Shown here in pieces: positions 17,702 through 28,100 of a stretch of DNA of 64,000 bases. The stretch is from an uncultured Clostridia bacterium (GTDB lineage: Bacteria > Bacillota > Clostridia > Oscillospirales > Ruminococcaceae). A program made the position numbers and the translations under genes. Positions within the stretch are counted from its first letter, which is position 1. Every line of letters starts with the position of its first letter. The stretch spans positions 1 through 64,000 of the forward strand of contig CALXBH010000029.1 of the NCBI GenBank assembly GCA_944386475.1, given 5' to 3'. Below the pieces are notes generated by a model, which did no database searches, had not been told where the DNA came from, and saw nothing but the letters and a program-made list of their open reading frames with translations.

Positions 17702-18598
17702 CTATTCGTCCTTGGAGCCCAAAACCTTAAACACAATTCGTCCAACCAGGAAGGTCATGGCAAACAGGATAACGGCGATAGCCGATCCATAACCCAGATC
17801 CATACGGGTGAACGCGTAGTCGTTTAAGTGACCGACAAGGGTTAATGTTGCATTTTCAGGACCAGGCGATCCAGCCAAAGTCATCGGGATTTCGTATACG
17901 CCGAAAGAACCCGAAATCGTGTTGATGGCGCCGAACAGCAGCATCGGCTTCATCATCGGCACGGTAATATAGATAAGCTCTTGGAACTTGTTACGGATAC
18001 CGTCAATACGGGCCGCCTCATAAACCTCGGCGTCCATATTTTGGAAACCGGCCAGGAAAGCCAGGAATCCATTACCCATGCCCATCCAGACAGATACGAT
18101 AACCACAACGGCCACGATTTTACTGGGGTCCTGGGTCCACAGGATCGGCGTATCGATCAAACCGGCCTGCAATAGGAAGTTGTTGATAAAGCCGTACCGG
18201 TCAGGCGAGAAGAAATAAAGCCAAACGACCGACATGGCCAAGCCGCTGGTAATAGAGGGCGCGTAAAACATCAGAGAGAAAAATTTCTTAAAGTGAATAG
18301 AGTTGATGACCCACGCAACCAAGAAAGACATCACATAACCAATCGGCCCGCTAAACATAGCAAAGGTCAGGGTGTTTTTCAAAGCCACCAAAAACAAATC
18401 ATCCTGAGTAAACAGGTAGTTATAGTTGTCGATGCTGACCCAAATCGGGCTTTGCAAAACACTGTAGTTTGTAAAACTGAGGACTAGAGAAATCACAACT
18501 GGAAGGATGGTGAACAGTAAGAAAAGGATACCAAAGGGAATAAAAAACAGAACAGCTACTAATCCTTCTCGGTCTTTAAATTTTCTTTTTTTACTCAT
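17702..18598 (-). CDS. Carbohydrate ABC transporter permease (MalF type), second system
   Basis: This 298-residue permease has six predicted helices, the LFFLPFG-type first helix, the WVSIDNYNYLF motif and an EAA loop (YEAARIDGIRNKFQELIYITVP). Its ATG overlaps the stop codon of the large solute-binding gene in an ATGA arrangement, so the three genes of the second importer are translationally coupled. No ATPase gene follows; a shared MsmX-like ATPase elsewhere is expected from knowledge of Firmicute sugar importers. Confidence 0.92.
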   Translation of the reverse strand: MSKKRKFKDREGLVAVLFFIPFGILFLLFTILPVVISLVLSFTNYSVLQSPIWVSIDNYNYLFTQDDLFLVALKNTLTFAMFSGPIGYVMSFLVAWVINSIHFKKFFSLMFYAPSITSGLAMSVVWLYFFSPDRYGFINNFLLQAGLIDTPILWTQDPSKIVAVVVIVSVWMGMGNGFLAFLAGFQNMDAEVYEAARIDGIRNKFQELIYITVPMMKPMLLFGAINTISGSFGVYEIPMTLAGSPGPENATLTLVGHLNDYAFTRMDLGYGSAIAVILFAMTFLVGRIVFKVLGSKDE

Positions 18599-21567
18599 TG
18601 CTTCGCCGCCTTTTCTGCTTCTTTACTTTCCCTCATCGCAAATTCTTCGTTCTTACGGGTCAGCTCGCGGTTGATGTCTTTGACTGTCTTTTCAAGACTG
18701 TCGCGATACTGCATTCCCTGAACAACGGTACGCACCCTGGCGTTTTCAATATAACGAGGAGTGATATAACCACCGATAACGTTGGGCATATCAACATACC
18801 ATTGTCTTTGCTCCATAATAACTTCTTTCAAGCTGCTCTCCCAAGAAAGGGCGTCGAATGCATCCAGATTGGCGGAGCACCATCTCGCCTCAGCACCAAC
18901 GGTCGACGCGATATCATTGGCATATTGTGTCTGCGTATCAGCCTCGGTATACCATTTTAAGAATTTCCACGCTTCATCTTTATGCTCTGTTCCAGAAAGG
19001 ATAACCGCTGCGGTCGTATTACCGCCGTAAGAACGGTTAATCGTTCCGTCTTCCTGCTCTACGCCAGGAAGCAAAGCAACATCCCATTTACCGGAAATTT
19101 CAGGAGCCGCCGCCGTCAACTGGATATATGTTGTAAAGGAGCTGACGCCGATCGGAATGGTACCGGAGCGGAAACGGGTATACAGGCTGGCTGAAACCGG
19201 AACATCATAAATACGGTACAGGTCGGTAAACTGCTGGAAAGCACTGAAAGCCTGAGGCGTATCCAATGCCGACTGCAGCCCGTCCTCGGTATAATAACTA
19301 CCGCCGTTTTGATACAGCAAGCTGTGGAATGCTGCGGAAACAGCGCCGCTGACCGAGGAAACCGTTCCGTCATAATAAAAGTCCATACCGTTTTTCTTTA
19401 GAATCGGTAAAATACGGGAGTAAAGCTCTTCCCAAGTATCAGGAACTTCCAAATTCAGACTCTGGAGAATATCTGTCCGATAGAACAAGACGCTAAAGTC
19501 CATTGTTTCAGGCAGGGCATAAACTTCATCTTTATGGGTAAACGGAATCATGATACCATCCAGGAAACGGTCCGCTACCTCAGGATAATCTTCAAAATTG
19601 GCTAAATTATACATCGCGCCACGGATACCATACTCGAAAGGCACGCTGGCGCTAACGCCCAATGCAACATCCGGTGCATTTCCCGCTGCAATCGCCAACA
19701 TGATAACGCCGCTTGTGGTAAACATATTAGTAGGAACGATGTTCATTTTTATGTTGATATTATTGTCCGGCGAGAACTCCTCGTCGATCATTGTCTGAAG
19801 AACTTCCGCCCACTCTTTCGCACGGGATACCCATACGTCCAAGGTGACAGCATCTTCACCCTGAGCGCCGCCGCCGACAGACTCATAATCCTTTACAAAG
19901 GACAGGGCAAAGGTCTTAACGCCAACGCCAATGCGCTCAAAAATATTGGAGTGATAATCCTCTGTCTCAGCACTAACAGGCTTGAATTCAAAATAGTCGA
20001 TGTTCAAAGGAGAGTTCTGGAAGTCGGAAATCCAGGTCGCCATTGAACTCTGGCTGTCCATCAACTCGCTTAATCCACGAGCGATAACCATAGGATCCTT
20101 AATCATTGCATCGATCTGGGTCTTAATCATGCTCAGATTGTTAACAGCGCTGGGACGCTTTTCCGAAAGTTCCATGATCGCGTTAATCTGATGCTCCAAG
20201 CTGGCCGAAAGAGTTTCCAGATCGGTAATAACGCTGGGGACTTTCTCATCAATCTCATAGTCAAAGTTAACATCCGGGTTAACCGTCGTTACTTTAATAA
20301 TGTCCTGAATCGTATTGCTCAAATTGTAAGAGTCGCGTTCCAGCGTACTGATAATATCAGCATATTCGCCGATCTTGACGGACATGGTAAATGTATGTGT
20401 TCCTTTTTCAAGGTAAATTTCAAAAGGATTGCCGTCTGAATCTACAATATCGGCGTAGGTCCATTCGGTATAGTCGATTCGATAGTCTAAAAATTCCTCA
20501 TAAGGCACTTCACCGTCAATCATAATCTGACGGTAAATCGGCAAGCCGTCCGTATAGGCTTGGTACATACGCATGGAAAGCTTGTAAATACCGCTCTCCG
20601 GCGCTTCAAACGTCCAGGTGATCGTATCATTGCCGCCGTTCCAGACAGAGCCGCCCATACTGTTGTAAACAACCGTGCCGCTGGCAACCGGATCCATTTT
20701 CGGATCGTTGTCAGTTTGCAGCCGCAAAGCAGGATCGGATTTATAAAGAGCCGATTCGCCCTGAATCCGACCGGTAGACTGAGTAGCATACTGATAACCG
20801 GCATCCTGATAGCTCTGTTTTACTTCTGCGTAAGAGGGGTAATGTTTAGGCGCAACAAGACGAACCCCTGCAATCGCGATAGGTTCGTTCACATACACCA
20901 TGGTAATCGTATGGGTGCCCGCCGTTAAATAATAACGCAGCGGTTCCGCATATTTACCCTGAGAATCGTTCAGACGTGTCGTCTGCCATTCAATAACTTC
21001 TTTTTGTCTGGGACGAACTTCGTCGCCGAGCTGGTTAACCCAAACCTCGCCGTCATCCTCCCAAACACGAGGGAAAGAATACACGTTCATTTCCTTACAT
21101 GCTTCTTCGCCATCGATTAAAATGTCACGCTGGGGAGCCGTGGTGCTTCCCGTAATCGAAAGATAGTCAACCTCGATATTATAATAACCGCTTTGAGCTA
21201 CTTCCACTGTCCACTGAACAGACTCCAGATCATCAGTATTCCATACCAACGCTCTTCTGGATTCATTGCTGTTACTACGAATATCGTCTTTGATGAAATT
21301 GCCCTGGGGGGACAAAGTCCCCCCGGCAATATCAAGTTCAATTGGTTCACCCGTATAGTCAGTCGCGCCTTGAGCAGCGGTATCCTCTAAATACTGGGCG
21401 TAGTAGTAATCTTCTTCAACAGTTGTTTGCGTTGTTCTGTCGCCATTCACTTTCTCATATAACGTCTCGCCGGGAGCCGCAAAAGCAGGCAGCGCCGAAG
21501 TAGATAGAAGAGCGCACGTCAATAAAGCCGCTACTATTCGTGATGTGATTTTCTTTTGCTTGTTCAT
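18595..21567 (-). CDS. Large solute-binding protein with two CBM-like modules
   Basis: This 990-residue exported protein is about twice the usual size of a sugar-binding protein. A signal peptide ends LPAFA|AP with no lipobox Cys. Two similar beta-sandwich modules follow (about 60-235 and 245-410); each has a WTVEVAQSGYYNIEVDY or WTFEAPESGIYKLSMRM strand and a LTAGTHTITMVY or LEKGTHTFTMSV strand, typical of CBM6/35-like folds. A helical linker (about 410-510) leads to a family-1 solute-binding domain (about 560-960; AIAAGNAPDVALGVS, YALPETMDFSVLFYRTDIL). The ATG at 21567 has AGGGAG 5-6 bases upstream; a TTG two codons earlier is less likely. It should capture glycan and feed the permeases at 17702 and 16831. 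How it stays at the membrane is unclear. Confidence 0.85.
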   Translation of the reverse strand: MNKQKKITSRIVAALLTCALLSTSALPAFAAPGETLYEKVNGDRTTQTTVEEDYYYAQYLEDTAAQGATDYTGEPIELDIAGGTLSPQGNFIKDDIRSNSNESRRALVWNTDDLESVQWTVEVAQSGYYNIEVDYLSITGSTTAPQRDILIDGEEACKEMNVYSFPRVWEDDGEVWVNQLGDEVRPRQKEVIEWQTTRLNDSQGKYAEPLRYYLTAGTHTITMVYVNEPIAIAGVRLVAPKHYPSYAEVKQSYQDAGYQYATQSTGRIQGESALYKSDPALRLQTDNDPKMDPVASGTVVYNSMGGSVWNGGNDTITWTFEAPESGIYKLSMRMYQAYTDGLPIYRQIMIDGEVPYEEFLDYRIDYTEWTYADIVDSDGNPFEIYLEKGTHTFTMSVKIGEYADIISTLERDSYNLSNTIQDIIKVTTVNPDVNFDYEIDEKVPSVITDLETLSASLEHQINAIMELSEKRPSAVNNLSMIKTQIDAMIKDPMVIARGLSELMDSQSSMATWISDFQNSPLNIDYFEFKPVSAETEDYHSNIFERIGVGVKTFALSFVKDYESVGGGAQGEDAVTLDVWVSRAKEWAEVLQTMIDEEFSPDNNINIKMNIVPTNMFTTSGVIMLAIAAGNAPDVALGVSASVPFEYGIRGAMYNLANFEDYPEVADRFLDGIMIPFTHKDEVYALPETMDFSVLFYRTDILQSLNLEVPDTWEELYSRILPILKKNGMDFYYDGTVSSVSGAVSAAFHSLLYQNGGSYYTEDGLQSALDTPQAFSAFQQFTDLYRIYDVPVSASLYTRFRSGTIPIGVSSFTTYIQLTAAAPEISGKWDVALLPGVEQEDGTINRSYGGNTTAAVILSGTEHKDEAWKFLKWYTEADTQTQYANDIASTVGAEARWCSANLDAFDALSWESSLKEVIMEQRQWYVDMPNVIGGYITPRYIENARVRTVVQGMQYRDSLEKTVKDINRELTRKNEEFAMRESKEAEKAAKQ

Positions 21568-21616
21568 AAGCAACTCCCTTCAAACTAGACTAATTATTTG
21601 AGAATACTAGAAATCA

Positions 21617-23017
21617 TTACTCTGCTTTGCGTTTTTTCTCCATCAACACAAACTGAACAATTGCACCGGCAAGAAGCAGCGCAGCCACAACACCGATTAC
21701 AATATAGATCCAGGTGTTATTGCTCTCCTCTTCGGGCTCAACAACCGTCGCAGGAGCGGAACTGCTCTCCTCTTCAGAGGAAACCTCTTCACTGGAGATA
21801 ATCTCTTCACTGGAAATAATCTCCTCGCTGGAGACGGGGGGTTCGCTGGAAATCACAATCGGCTCAGGATCGGGCTCGGGCTCCGGAGCAGGCTCGGGCT
21901 CTTCAGAAGATACCGCAGCAGTAGGAACGCCGGGCTGAACAATGGTGTCAGGAGTAAAAGTCTGTGCCTGATCCACAAAAGCATCATACAGACCAGTCTC
22001 ACCGCCGCGCTGATAACTCAGCCAGTAAATCATACCGCCGTTACCGTTACCGGTATCACGGTCACCGATAGCAATATAGATGTACTCGGTTCCGGTATTC
22101 ATATACTTGTCAAGGCTGTAAGTATGAATAGCACGGTTTCCAGGTCCCTCACCGTTCTTTTCCACATCGTTTGCATCTAAGGATTTATAAGATTTATCAT
22201 CGGTAGAGATAAATACCTCATAGTCCTGAGACAGTTCCATGTTCACAACAGAAGTCTGGCTGTCGTCATAAGGGATGCGGTAACGGGTGATCGCCATGGC
22301 GTCCATGAAACGGTGGTCGCCGCTGAGCTGGCCGCCCTCGACAGTCATATATTTCCGCTCGGAAGCCTGGCCGACAGAAAACTCAAAGTCTTTGACCTCT
22401 TCCTCCAATTCCACGCTCTCCTGAACGCTGGCCTCATAGTCGCCGTAAATCAAAGCGACCCGGTAGATAAACGCACCGTTACCATTGTTTTTGGTATAGT
22501 CGCCGATTCTTACGTAAACTGCCTCCACGCCCTGATCGACATATTCCTGCACATCCAGCACAACATCGCCCTGATGGCCGGCGCCTGCATTAGTGCCCGC
22601 ATTGGCAACTTCAGTATAGCTCCTGCCATCAGTAGACAAAAGCACTTCATAGCCGGAGTCCAGTGTCAAAACAACCTTTGCCTTTTCTCCGTCAGGATCC
22701 AATGGAAGCCTATAGGTAACATAGTCGTTAGCATCGCAGAAGCGGTATGCATAACCTTCCGGCAGCTGAGTGCCGACAGTTTGCTCTTTTACAATATAGT
22801 CGCTCTCGTATTTAATAAAGCCTCTCATATAGGCTTGGTTTTCAGTAGTAGCCGGTTCATCCTCTGTACGCAGAGGATAGATGACGATGTTTTTAAGTGG
22901 GATATCGTCACTAGGATCATTATATTCACTTGCGCTTGCTCCAAAGACCATGCTGGAGCAGAGGACCGCAGCGCAGCAGATTACCGCGCCAAGTTTTTTA
23001 ATCATTGAAAACTTCAT
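21617..23017 (-). CDS. Surface protein with duplicated beta module and C-terminal anchor
   Basis: I do not recognise a named family. The 466-residue product has a signal peptide (to about residue 30) and two related modules (about 60-195 and 205-345). Both contain a Y(V)TYRLPLD or TRYRIPYDDS strand, a YEVLLSTDGRSY or YEVFISTDDKSY strand, and a YVRIGDYTKNNGNGAFIYR or YIAIGDRDTGNGNGGMIYW strand. A Pro/Glu then Ser/Glu linker follows (SSEEIISSEEIISSEEVSS), then a C-terminal membrane helix and a KKRKAE tail. The modules look like carbohydrate-binding or discoidin-like sandwiches. The layout is that of a glycan-binding stalk on the cell surface. It lies between the GxGYxYP gene and the large solute-binding gene. 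Confidence 0.7.
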   Translation of the reverse strand: MKFSMIKKLGAVICCAAVLCSSMVFGASASEYNDPSDDIPLKNIVIYPLRTEDEPATTENQAYMRGFIKYESDYIVKEQTVGTQLPEGYAYRFCDANDYVTYRLPLDPDGEKAKVVLTLDSGYEVLLSTDGRSYTEVANAGTNAGAGHQGDVVLDVQEYVDQGVEAVYVRIGDYTKNNGNGAFIYRVALIYGDYEASVQESVELEEEVKDFEFSVGQASERKYMTVEGGQLSGDHRFMDAMAITRYRIPYDDSQTSVVNMELSQDYEVFISTDDKSYKSLDANDVEKNGEGPGNRAIHTYSLDKYMNTGTEYIYIAIGDRDTGNGNGGMIYWLSYQRGGETGLYDAFVDQAQTFTPDTIVQPGVPTAAVSSEEPEPAPEPEPDPEPIVISSEPPVSSEEIISSEEIISSEEVSSEEESSSAPATVVEPEEESNNTWIYIVIGVVAALLLAGAIVQFVLMEKKRKAE

Positions 23018-23031
23018 CTTCTACGCTCCTC

Positions 23032-25068
23032 CTAATTTAAGCCGTTTTTATCTTTGATGTACTGAGTCTGCATCATGAACAGCTGATCCAAAGAAACAAA
23101 CTCAATGTCGTCGCCGGCCAGCAGTTTGCCGTAGTCGGCAATGCCTTTCATCTTGGTAATGGTGTTACCAAAGTTCCAGACAACCGCCTGGTCAACATAG
23201 AAGACAGGCTCTTTACACTTCAAATTATAGTACTGTTCGATAGCAAACCGAACGCCCTCTTCCATCTGATACTGCTCGCTGCAGTAAGATTTTTCAGCAG
23301 GCCGTACGAGGAAGTTGCCGTTGATGAGCACGTCTCTGTCGGCATGACCGTTGTAGCTGCTCATTCCCTCCTGCTGGGTGATACCGAGCAGAGAAGGCAT
23401 GTTGTTGGCATAAGCTTTCAACAGATCCAGGTTGTCGCGGTCTACGTCGGTGTTCATCGCGCCGGTACCGGAGTTCCAGACTGTGATAACCCGCAGGCCC
23501 ATCATGTTCATGTAACGGTCAGAACGTTTGAGGAATTCGCCCAAAGTGGACGCTTTATCATAACCGATACGCTGCTCGTTCCAAGCCTTCGGATAAATAT
23601 ATCCGTATGCGGAAGGACCATCGCAGAAGAAATCGTTGTCGGTTCTGGTCTTAACATAATAGTTCCAGATCGGGCGGGCTACGTCAGCCAGGGTGGGCGT
23701 CATGGTGTAGGTAATCGGAACCTCACCGCGCTCGGGCTGCTGCCAGAGTTCTCTTAAATAACCCTGCATGTACTGAAGGTTGTCACCGTCAGACTCTACA
23801 AGAGCAACATAGATCTTGTTTTCATACTGTTTTGCTTCTTCGGTAGGCGCTTTCAGAAGTTCTTCCTGGCAGCCTGCAAAGTAGCTCAAGTTCTGGCAGT
23901 AGTCAGACGCCAAGGTCACAACGCCGAAACCGGTGGTATAGGTAACGCCGACCGGCTCGTCAGGCCACCAGCCCAAGCAGACGCTCTTGCCGGGAGCCAT
24001 CCGGACAAAATACTTATCCAGAACTTCTTTATCCATATCCAGGGTGGGGTCAAGCCAGATGCTCATACCACCGATGGCGATGATGTAGTCACGGACGTCA
24101 TTAATAATACCGGTTTCCGGGTCGGGGTTCAGGCTCAGGATAACACGGTTGGTCGCCAGGTTGCCGTAGGTTTCCAACTGATAATCATAAACATCCCAGT
24201 AAGAACCGAAGAAAATCTGTTCCTCTGCAACACCGGCCAGTTCCGGGCTGTTGGAATAGTCATATTTAATCGGCAGATCATAGCGCTCGGAGATTTCCAG
24301 TGCATCTTCCGGAGCCACGATCAGCAATTTTTCAATACCGGCAGCTGTGCAGGCCAGGTTGATCGTATGAGCGGTAGAACGGTCGGTGTCATCCCACACA
24401 ACGATGCCTTCCAGCTCGCTACGGTATTTAGCGATCAGATCATAAGGATCGCCAACCGGGTTGAATTTCAGTTCCAGCAGATCCGCCCACTGCAGTCTGG
24501 ACAGCTCAGGGCTGACGCCAGCGGAGTAGATGCGGGGCTGGGATTTGTTAACGATGCCCTTCAGAGAGGTGAACATCAATTTTTCATTGGTGGTCAAATC
24601 ATTCTCCGCGATGAAGTCCAGAACAGGAGCTGCCGCCGGAAGAGAAGGCAGGAACTGATCCTCACTCCATTTCAGGATACCGGTGATAGTTTCAGGATCG
24701 GTGGTGTAAGAGGGAGTATCCTCGTCGGGCTCGTCGCCAGTGTTGTCATCCACAATGGGATCTACCGGCTCGGGCGCGGGCTCGGAATAAACTTCCGCTT
24801 CACTGCTGATAGTAGCGCTGGAAACTTCGCTGGAAACTTCGCTGGAAACGATCTCCTCCGCGCTGGAAACGCTTGCTGTGGAGCTCGCTTCAGAGCTTGC
24901 CTGGCTGCTGGTTTCATCGTTGCGGTTGCTCATGACGGCGACACCGGCAATCGAGCCGGCGCAGATAGCCACAACCAAAACGATTTCAACAACCATAAAG
25001 ATGATGTTCTTTTGATGTCCTGTGATTTTGCTGAAGAAATCTTTCGACATTTTTGGTTTTGCCCCCAT
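23032..25068 (-). CDS. GxGYxYP-family putative glycoside hydrolase, membrane-anchored
   Basis: This 678-residue protein has an N-terminal membrane helix (about 20-46), a Ser/Glu linker (about 52-110) and a two-part GxGYxYP domain. VESDGDNLQYMQGYLRE is the family's SDGDN motif. The name-giving motif reads PSAYGYIYP here, with Ala-Tyr in place of the first Gly-x-Gly. GxGYxYP proteins occur in carbohydrate loci and are thought to be hydrolases, without an agreed activity. The anchor places the domain outside the cell. The first ATG (25068) has little ribosome site; a second Met seven codons in (25050) has GGGGG about 11 bases upstream and is an alternative start. Confidence 0.82.
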   Translation of the reverse strand: MGAKPKMSKDFFSKITGHQKNIIFMVVEIVLVVAICAGSIAGVAVMSNRNDETSSQASSEASSTASVSSAEEIVSSEVSSEVSSATISSEAEVYSEPAPEPVDPIVDDNTGDEPDEDTPSYTTDPETITGILKWSEDQFLPSLPAAAPVLDFIAENDLTTNEKLMFTSLKGIVNKSQPRIYSAGVSPELSRLQWADLLELKFNPVGDPYDLIAKYRSELEGIVVWDDTDRSTAHTINLACTAAGIEKLLIVAPEDALEISERYDLPIKYDYSNSPELAGVAEEQIFFGSYWDVYDYQLETYGNLATNRVILSLNPDPETGIINDVRDYIIAIGGMSIWLDPTLDMDKEVLDKYFVRMAPGKSVCLGWWPDEPVGVTYTTGFGVVTLASDYCQNLSYFAGCQEELLKAPTEEAKQYENKIYVALVESDGDNLQYMQGYLRELWQQPERGEVPITYTMTPTLADVARPIWNYYVKTRTDNDFFCDGPSAYGYIYPKAWNEQRIGYDKASTLGEFLKRSDRYMNMMGLRVITVWNSGTGAMNTDVDRDNLDLLKAYANNMPSLLGITQQEGMSSYNGHADRDVLINGNFLVRPAEKSYCSEQYQMEEGVRFAIEQYYNLKCKEPVFYVDQAVVWNFGNTITKMKGIADYGKLLAGDDIEFVSLDQLFMMQTQYIKDKNGLN

Positions 25069-25121
25069 TTCTTAAAAAATAGAACTTGCGCGTCTCGGTA
25101 CCAAACCGTGGTTCGGGCGAT

Positions 25122-28100
25122 TTAGTACCGCACTTTAACCGTATGAATTTCAAACGGTTTAAAAGTCAGATTAAAACCACCGTTTTCGGTGGGCAAGGCT
25201 TCGCCGGGATCCTCGATCATATTTGTCAACTCCGCGGACGAAATGCCTTTCATTTGTACCGAGGCTTTGGTGCGCCGCCCATCGCATTCATACAAGCGAA
25301 GGACGTATCCCGACCGGTCCTCGGCCAGTTTGACCGCTTCTACGACGACGTTATCCGCCGATACTTTTAAGAAGCTGCCTGCTGTCAACTGCGTCTTTTC
25401 CCCGCCGGCTCCTTTGGTTACCATCGGCGCTACATTGAACTTGTACGCCTCTTCGGTCACCTTCAAAAGATCGCCGTCATGGATATATAACTCGTAAGAG
25501 AATTCGTGATGTCCTTTGTCTGCGTTTTCCCCGGGATGCATCTGGCTGCGCAAGAGGTTGATGTTTAGAACGTTGTTCCAGACGCTGTGGCCGTACTTGC
25601 AGTTGTTAATCAGTGCAACGCCGAAACCGTTTTCCGACAAGTCAATCCACTTGTGCGCGCAGATTTCAATTTTTGCATAATCCCAACTGGTGTTCTGGTG
25701 GGTAGGCCGCTGGATGTTTCCAAACTGGATGTTGCAGGTGGCGTGATCCGTCCGAACGTCTACCGGGTAAAGAGCCCGGAGCATCTTGAATGTCTCCTGC
25801 CACTCCACATCCATATGGAAGGTAAGCTTGCGGTCATCCGCTCCCAGCGTGATGTCCTGGATAAAACGGGATTGCCCATATTCGTATGTATAACGGAGAC
25901 TTTTGTGAATGCCGTTATCCACTACCTCGCACCCGACAACCTTTAGCTGTTCAGGCGCCTTGTCCATATAGGTAAACGGGATGTCCCAGCAGTCCCCCTT
26001 ATCCTCGTAAACCACAAGGTTGTTGACCTTCACGCTCTGGTTTAACACCTCGCGGTCAGCCGTTTTATCGTAAATCGAAAGGATGGTGCCGTCTTTATCG
26101 AACTCTGCACGGAGGAAACGATTTTCCAAAACGGTTTCCGAAACGGATTCTTCCGCCGCTTTGGCATCCTCCCTATCGTTGTCTACCACCACATAACCGT
26201 AAGCGGGGATCTTCACAATCTTTTTCGCTCCGGCGATGGTCACAACCTCGGTGCGCTCCCAAGGCAGAGTGTTGAAGATCACCGACTGGTTTTCTCCCAC
26301 GCCCAGCTTCTGGGCGATCACCCTGGTAGCCTGTTCGGAAATCTCCAGCGTGCGGCGGTACATCTCCTGATAACGGGGTACCGACTCGTCGTAAACCCGC
26401 TTGATGCTGGAGCCGGGAAGGATGTCGTGGAACTGGTAGAGCAAAACCTCTTTCCAGATCTTTTCGAGCTCTTCCTGAGGATATTCAAAGCCTGTCAGGA
26501 TCCGGGCCATGGAGCAGCTGAATTCGCAGTCCCTGAGCGCCAGTTCCATCAGGCGGTTGTATTTTTTGTTGTTCGCCTGGGTAGTGTAGGTTCCCTGATG
26601 GGTTTCCAGATAAAGTTCGCCGCACCAGGTGGCGTATTTGTCACGGTTTTTATCGATCCGCTCAAAGAAGTTGATAGCCGGCTCCTGTGTGACGGGCGGA
26701 AGCCCGACCATGGATTTTTCCCGGGACAGATACTCCAGATGGTCGGTGCTGGGGCCGCCGCCGCCATCACCGACGCCGAAAAGCAAAAGCGCTTCGTTGC
26801 TGACGTCTTTATCTTTAAAGTTACGCTCCGCATGGCGAAGAGAACCAGGAATTGCATCGCTGTTGTAGTTTCCCTCAGGCGGCATATGAGCCAGCACCTG
26901 GGAACCGTCGATTCCCTGCCACAGGAAGGTGTGGTGCGGGAACACGTTGTGAGTATTCCAAGAAATCTTGATGGTCATGAAATAAGGGACGTCCGACTTT
27001 TTGAGGATCTGGGGAAGCGCTCCGGAATAACCGAAGACGTCTGGAAGCCATAAAATTTTCATGTCCTTGTCGAACTCTTCCCGGAAAAAGCGCTTGCCGT
27101 AGAGAACCTGCCGCACCAGCGCCTCACCGCCGGAGATGTTGGTGTCGGGCTCCACCCACATGGCGCCCTGGCATTCCCAGCGCCCTTCTTTAACCCGCTG
27201 TTTAATCTGCTCGTAAATCGCGGGAGCGTCTTGCTTCACCCAATCGTAAAGCTGAGGCTGGCTGGCTCCGAATATGTAATCTGGATATTTTTCCATCATC
27301 CGCAGAGCGGTGGAGAACGTCCGGATTCCTTTGCGCTTGGTCTCCCGAATCGGCCACAGCCAAGCTAAGTCGATATGGGAATGGCCGACCGCCGTCATGA
27401 CAAAGGATTTGTCCCCATTTTTCATATTCAAATAATAGGACAGCCGCCGCCGGCCTTCCGCCACCGATTCCTCTGTAAAATCAGAGCAGTCAGTCGCTAT
27501 ATTGAATAAGGTGTATTCCAGCTGATTGCGGAGAGGCGTATCCTCGTCCAATGTATCGCACAGCATCATCAGGAATTTGTAATCGTAATAGAAACGGCGC
27601 ATCTCGGAATCGCAGGTGAGGATTTCCGCCTGCCGAAGCGTTCCGCCGCCCACCAGATGGCCGAACAGGTCGTTGCACCCGGCGTCCACCCAAAGATCGA
27701 TTTCCTCGTTGCCGTCAGAACATTCCGAAACGTCAACGATCCGTTTTACCGGCATGACCAGCGGATGGTCATAGATGTTCGCAGAGGAAACAAAGGTGGT
27801 AAGCCCTCTGATCGGGACACCGTCAGGACGATAGACGCAGCCTTCGCCGGACAGGTCGATCATCAGAACGACTTTTTGGCCCTTGCCCTCCGCCGGAACC
27901 TTTCCTGTCACATGCATCCAGGCGCAGTCCCAAAGGCCGCCCCACTGATCCCCTATTTTAAGGGAGGGGACATGCTCGCCCGTTTCTTTCTCTGAAAACG
28001 GGACGGGCTCCGCCGTTTTCCAAGCTTCTACTGACAGATCGCCAATTTTGTGATAGATCCGTTGTTTGATTTCCTCGCAAAAAGGTCTTAAAAGACGTTT

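Noticed and set aside
21720..21860. CRISPR-like or tandem-repeat look of repeated TCTTCACTGGA-type units
   Set aside because: It is in-frame low-complexity coding for SSEEII units, with no spacer structure.
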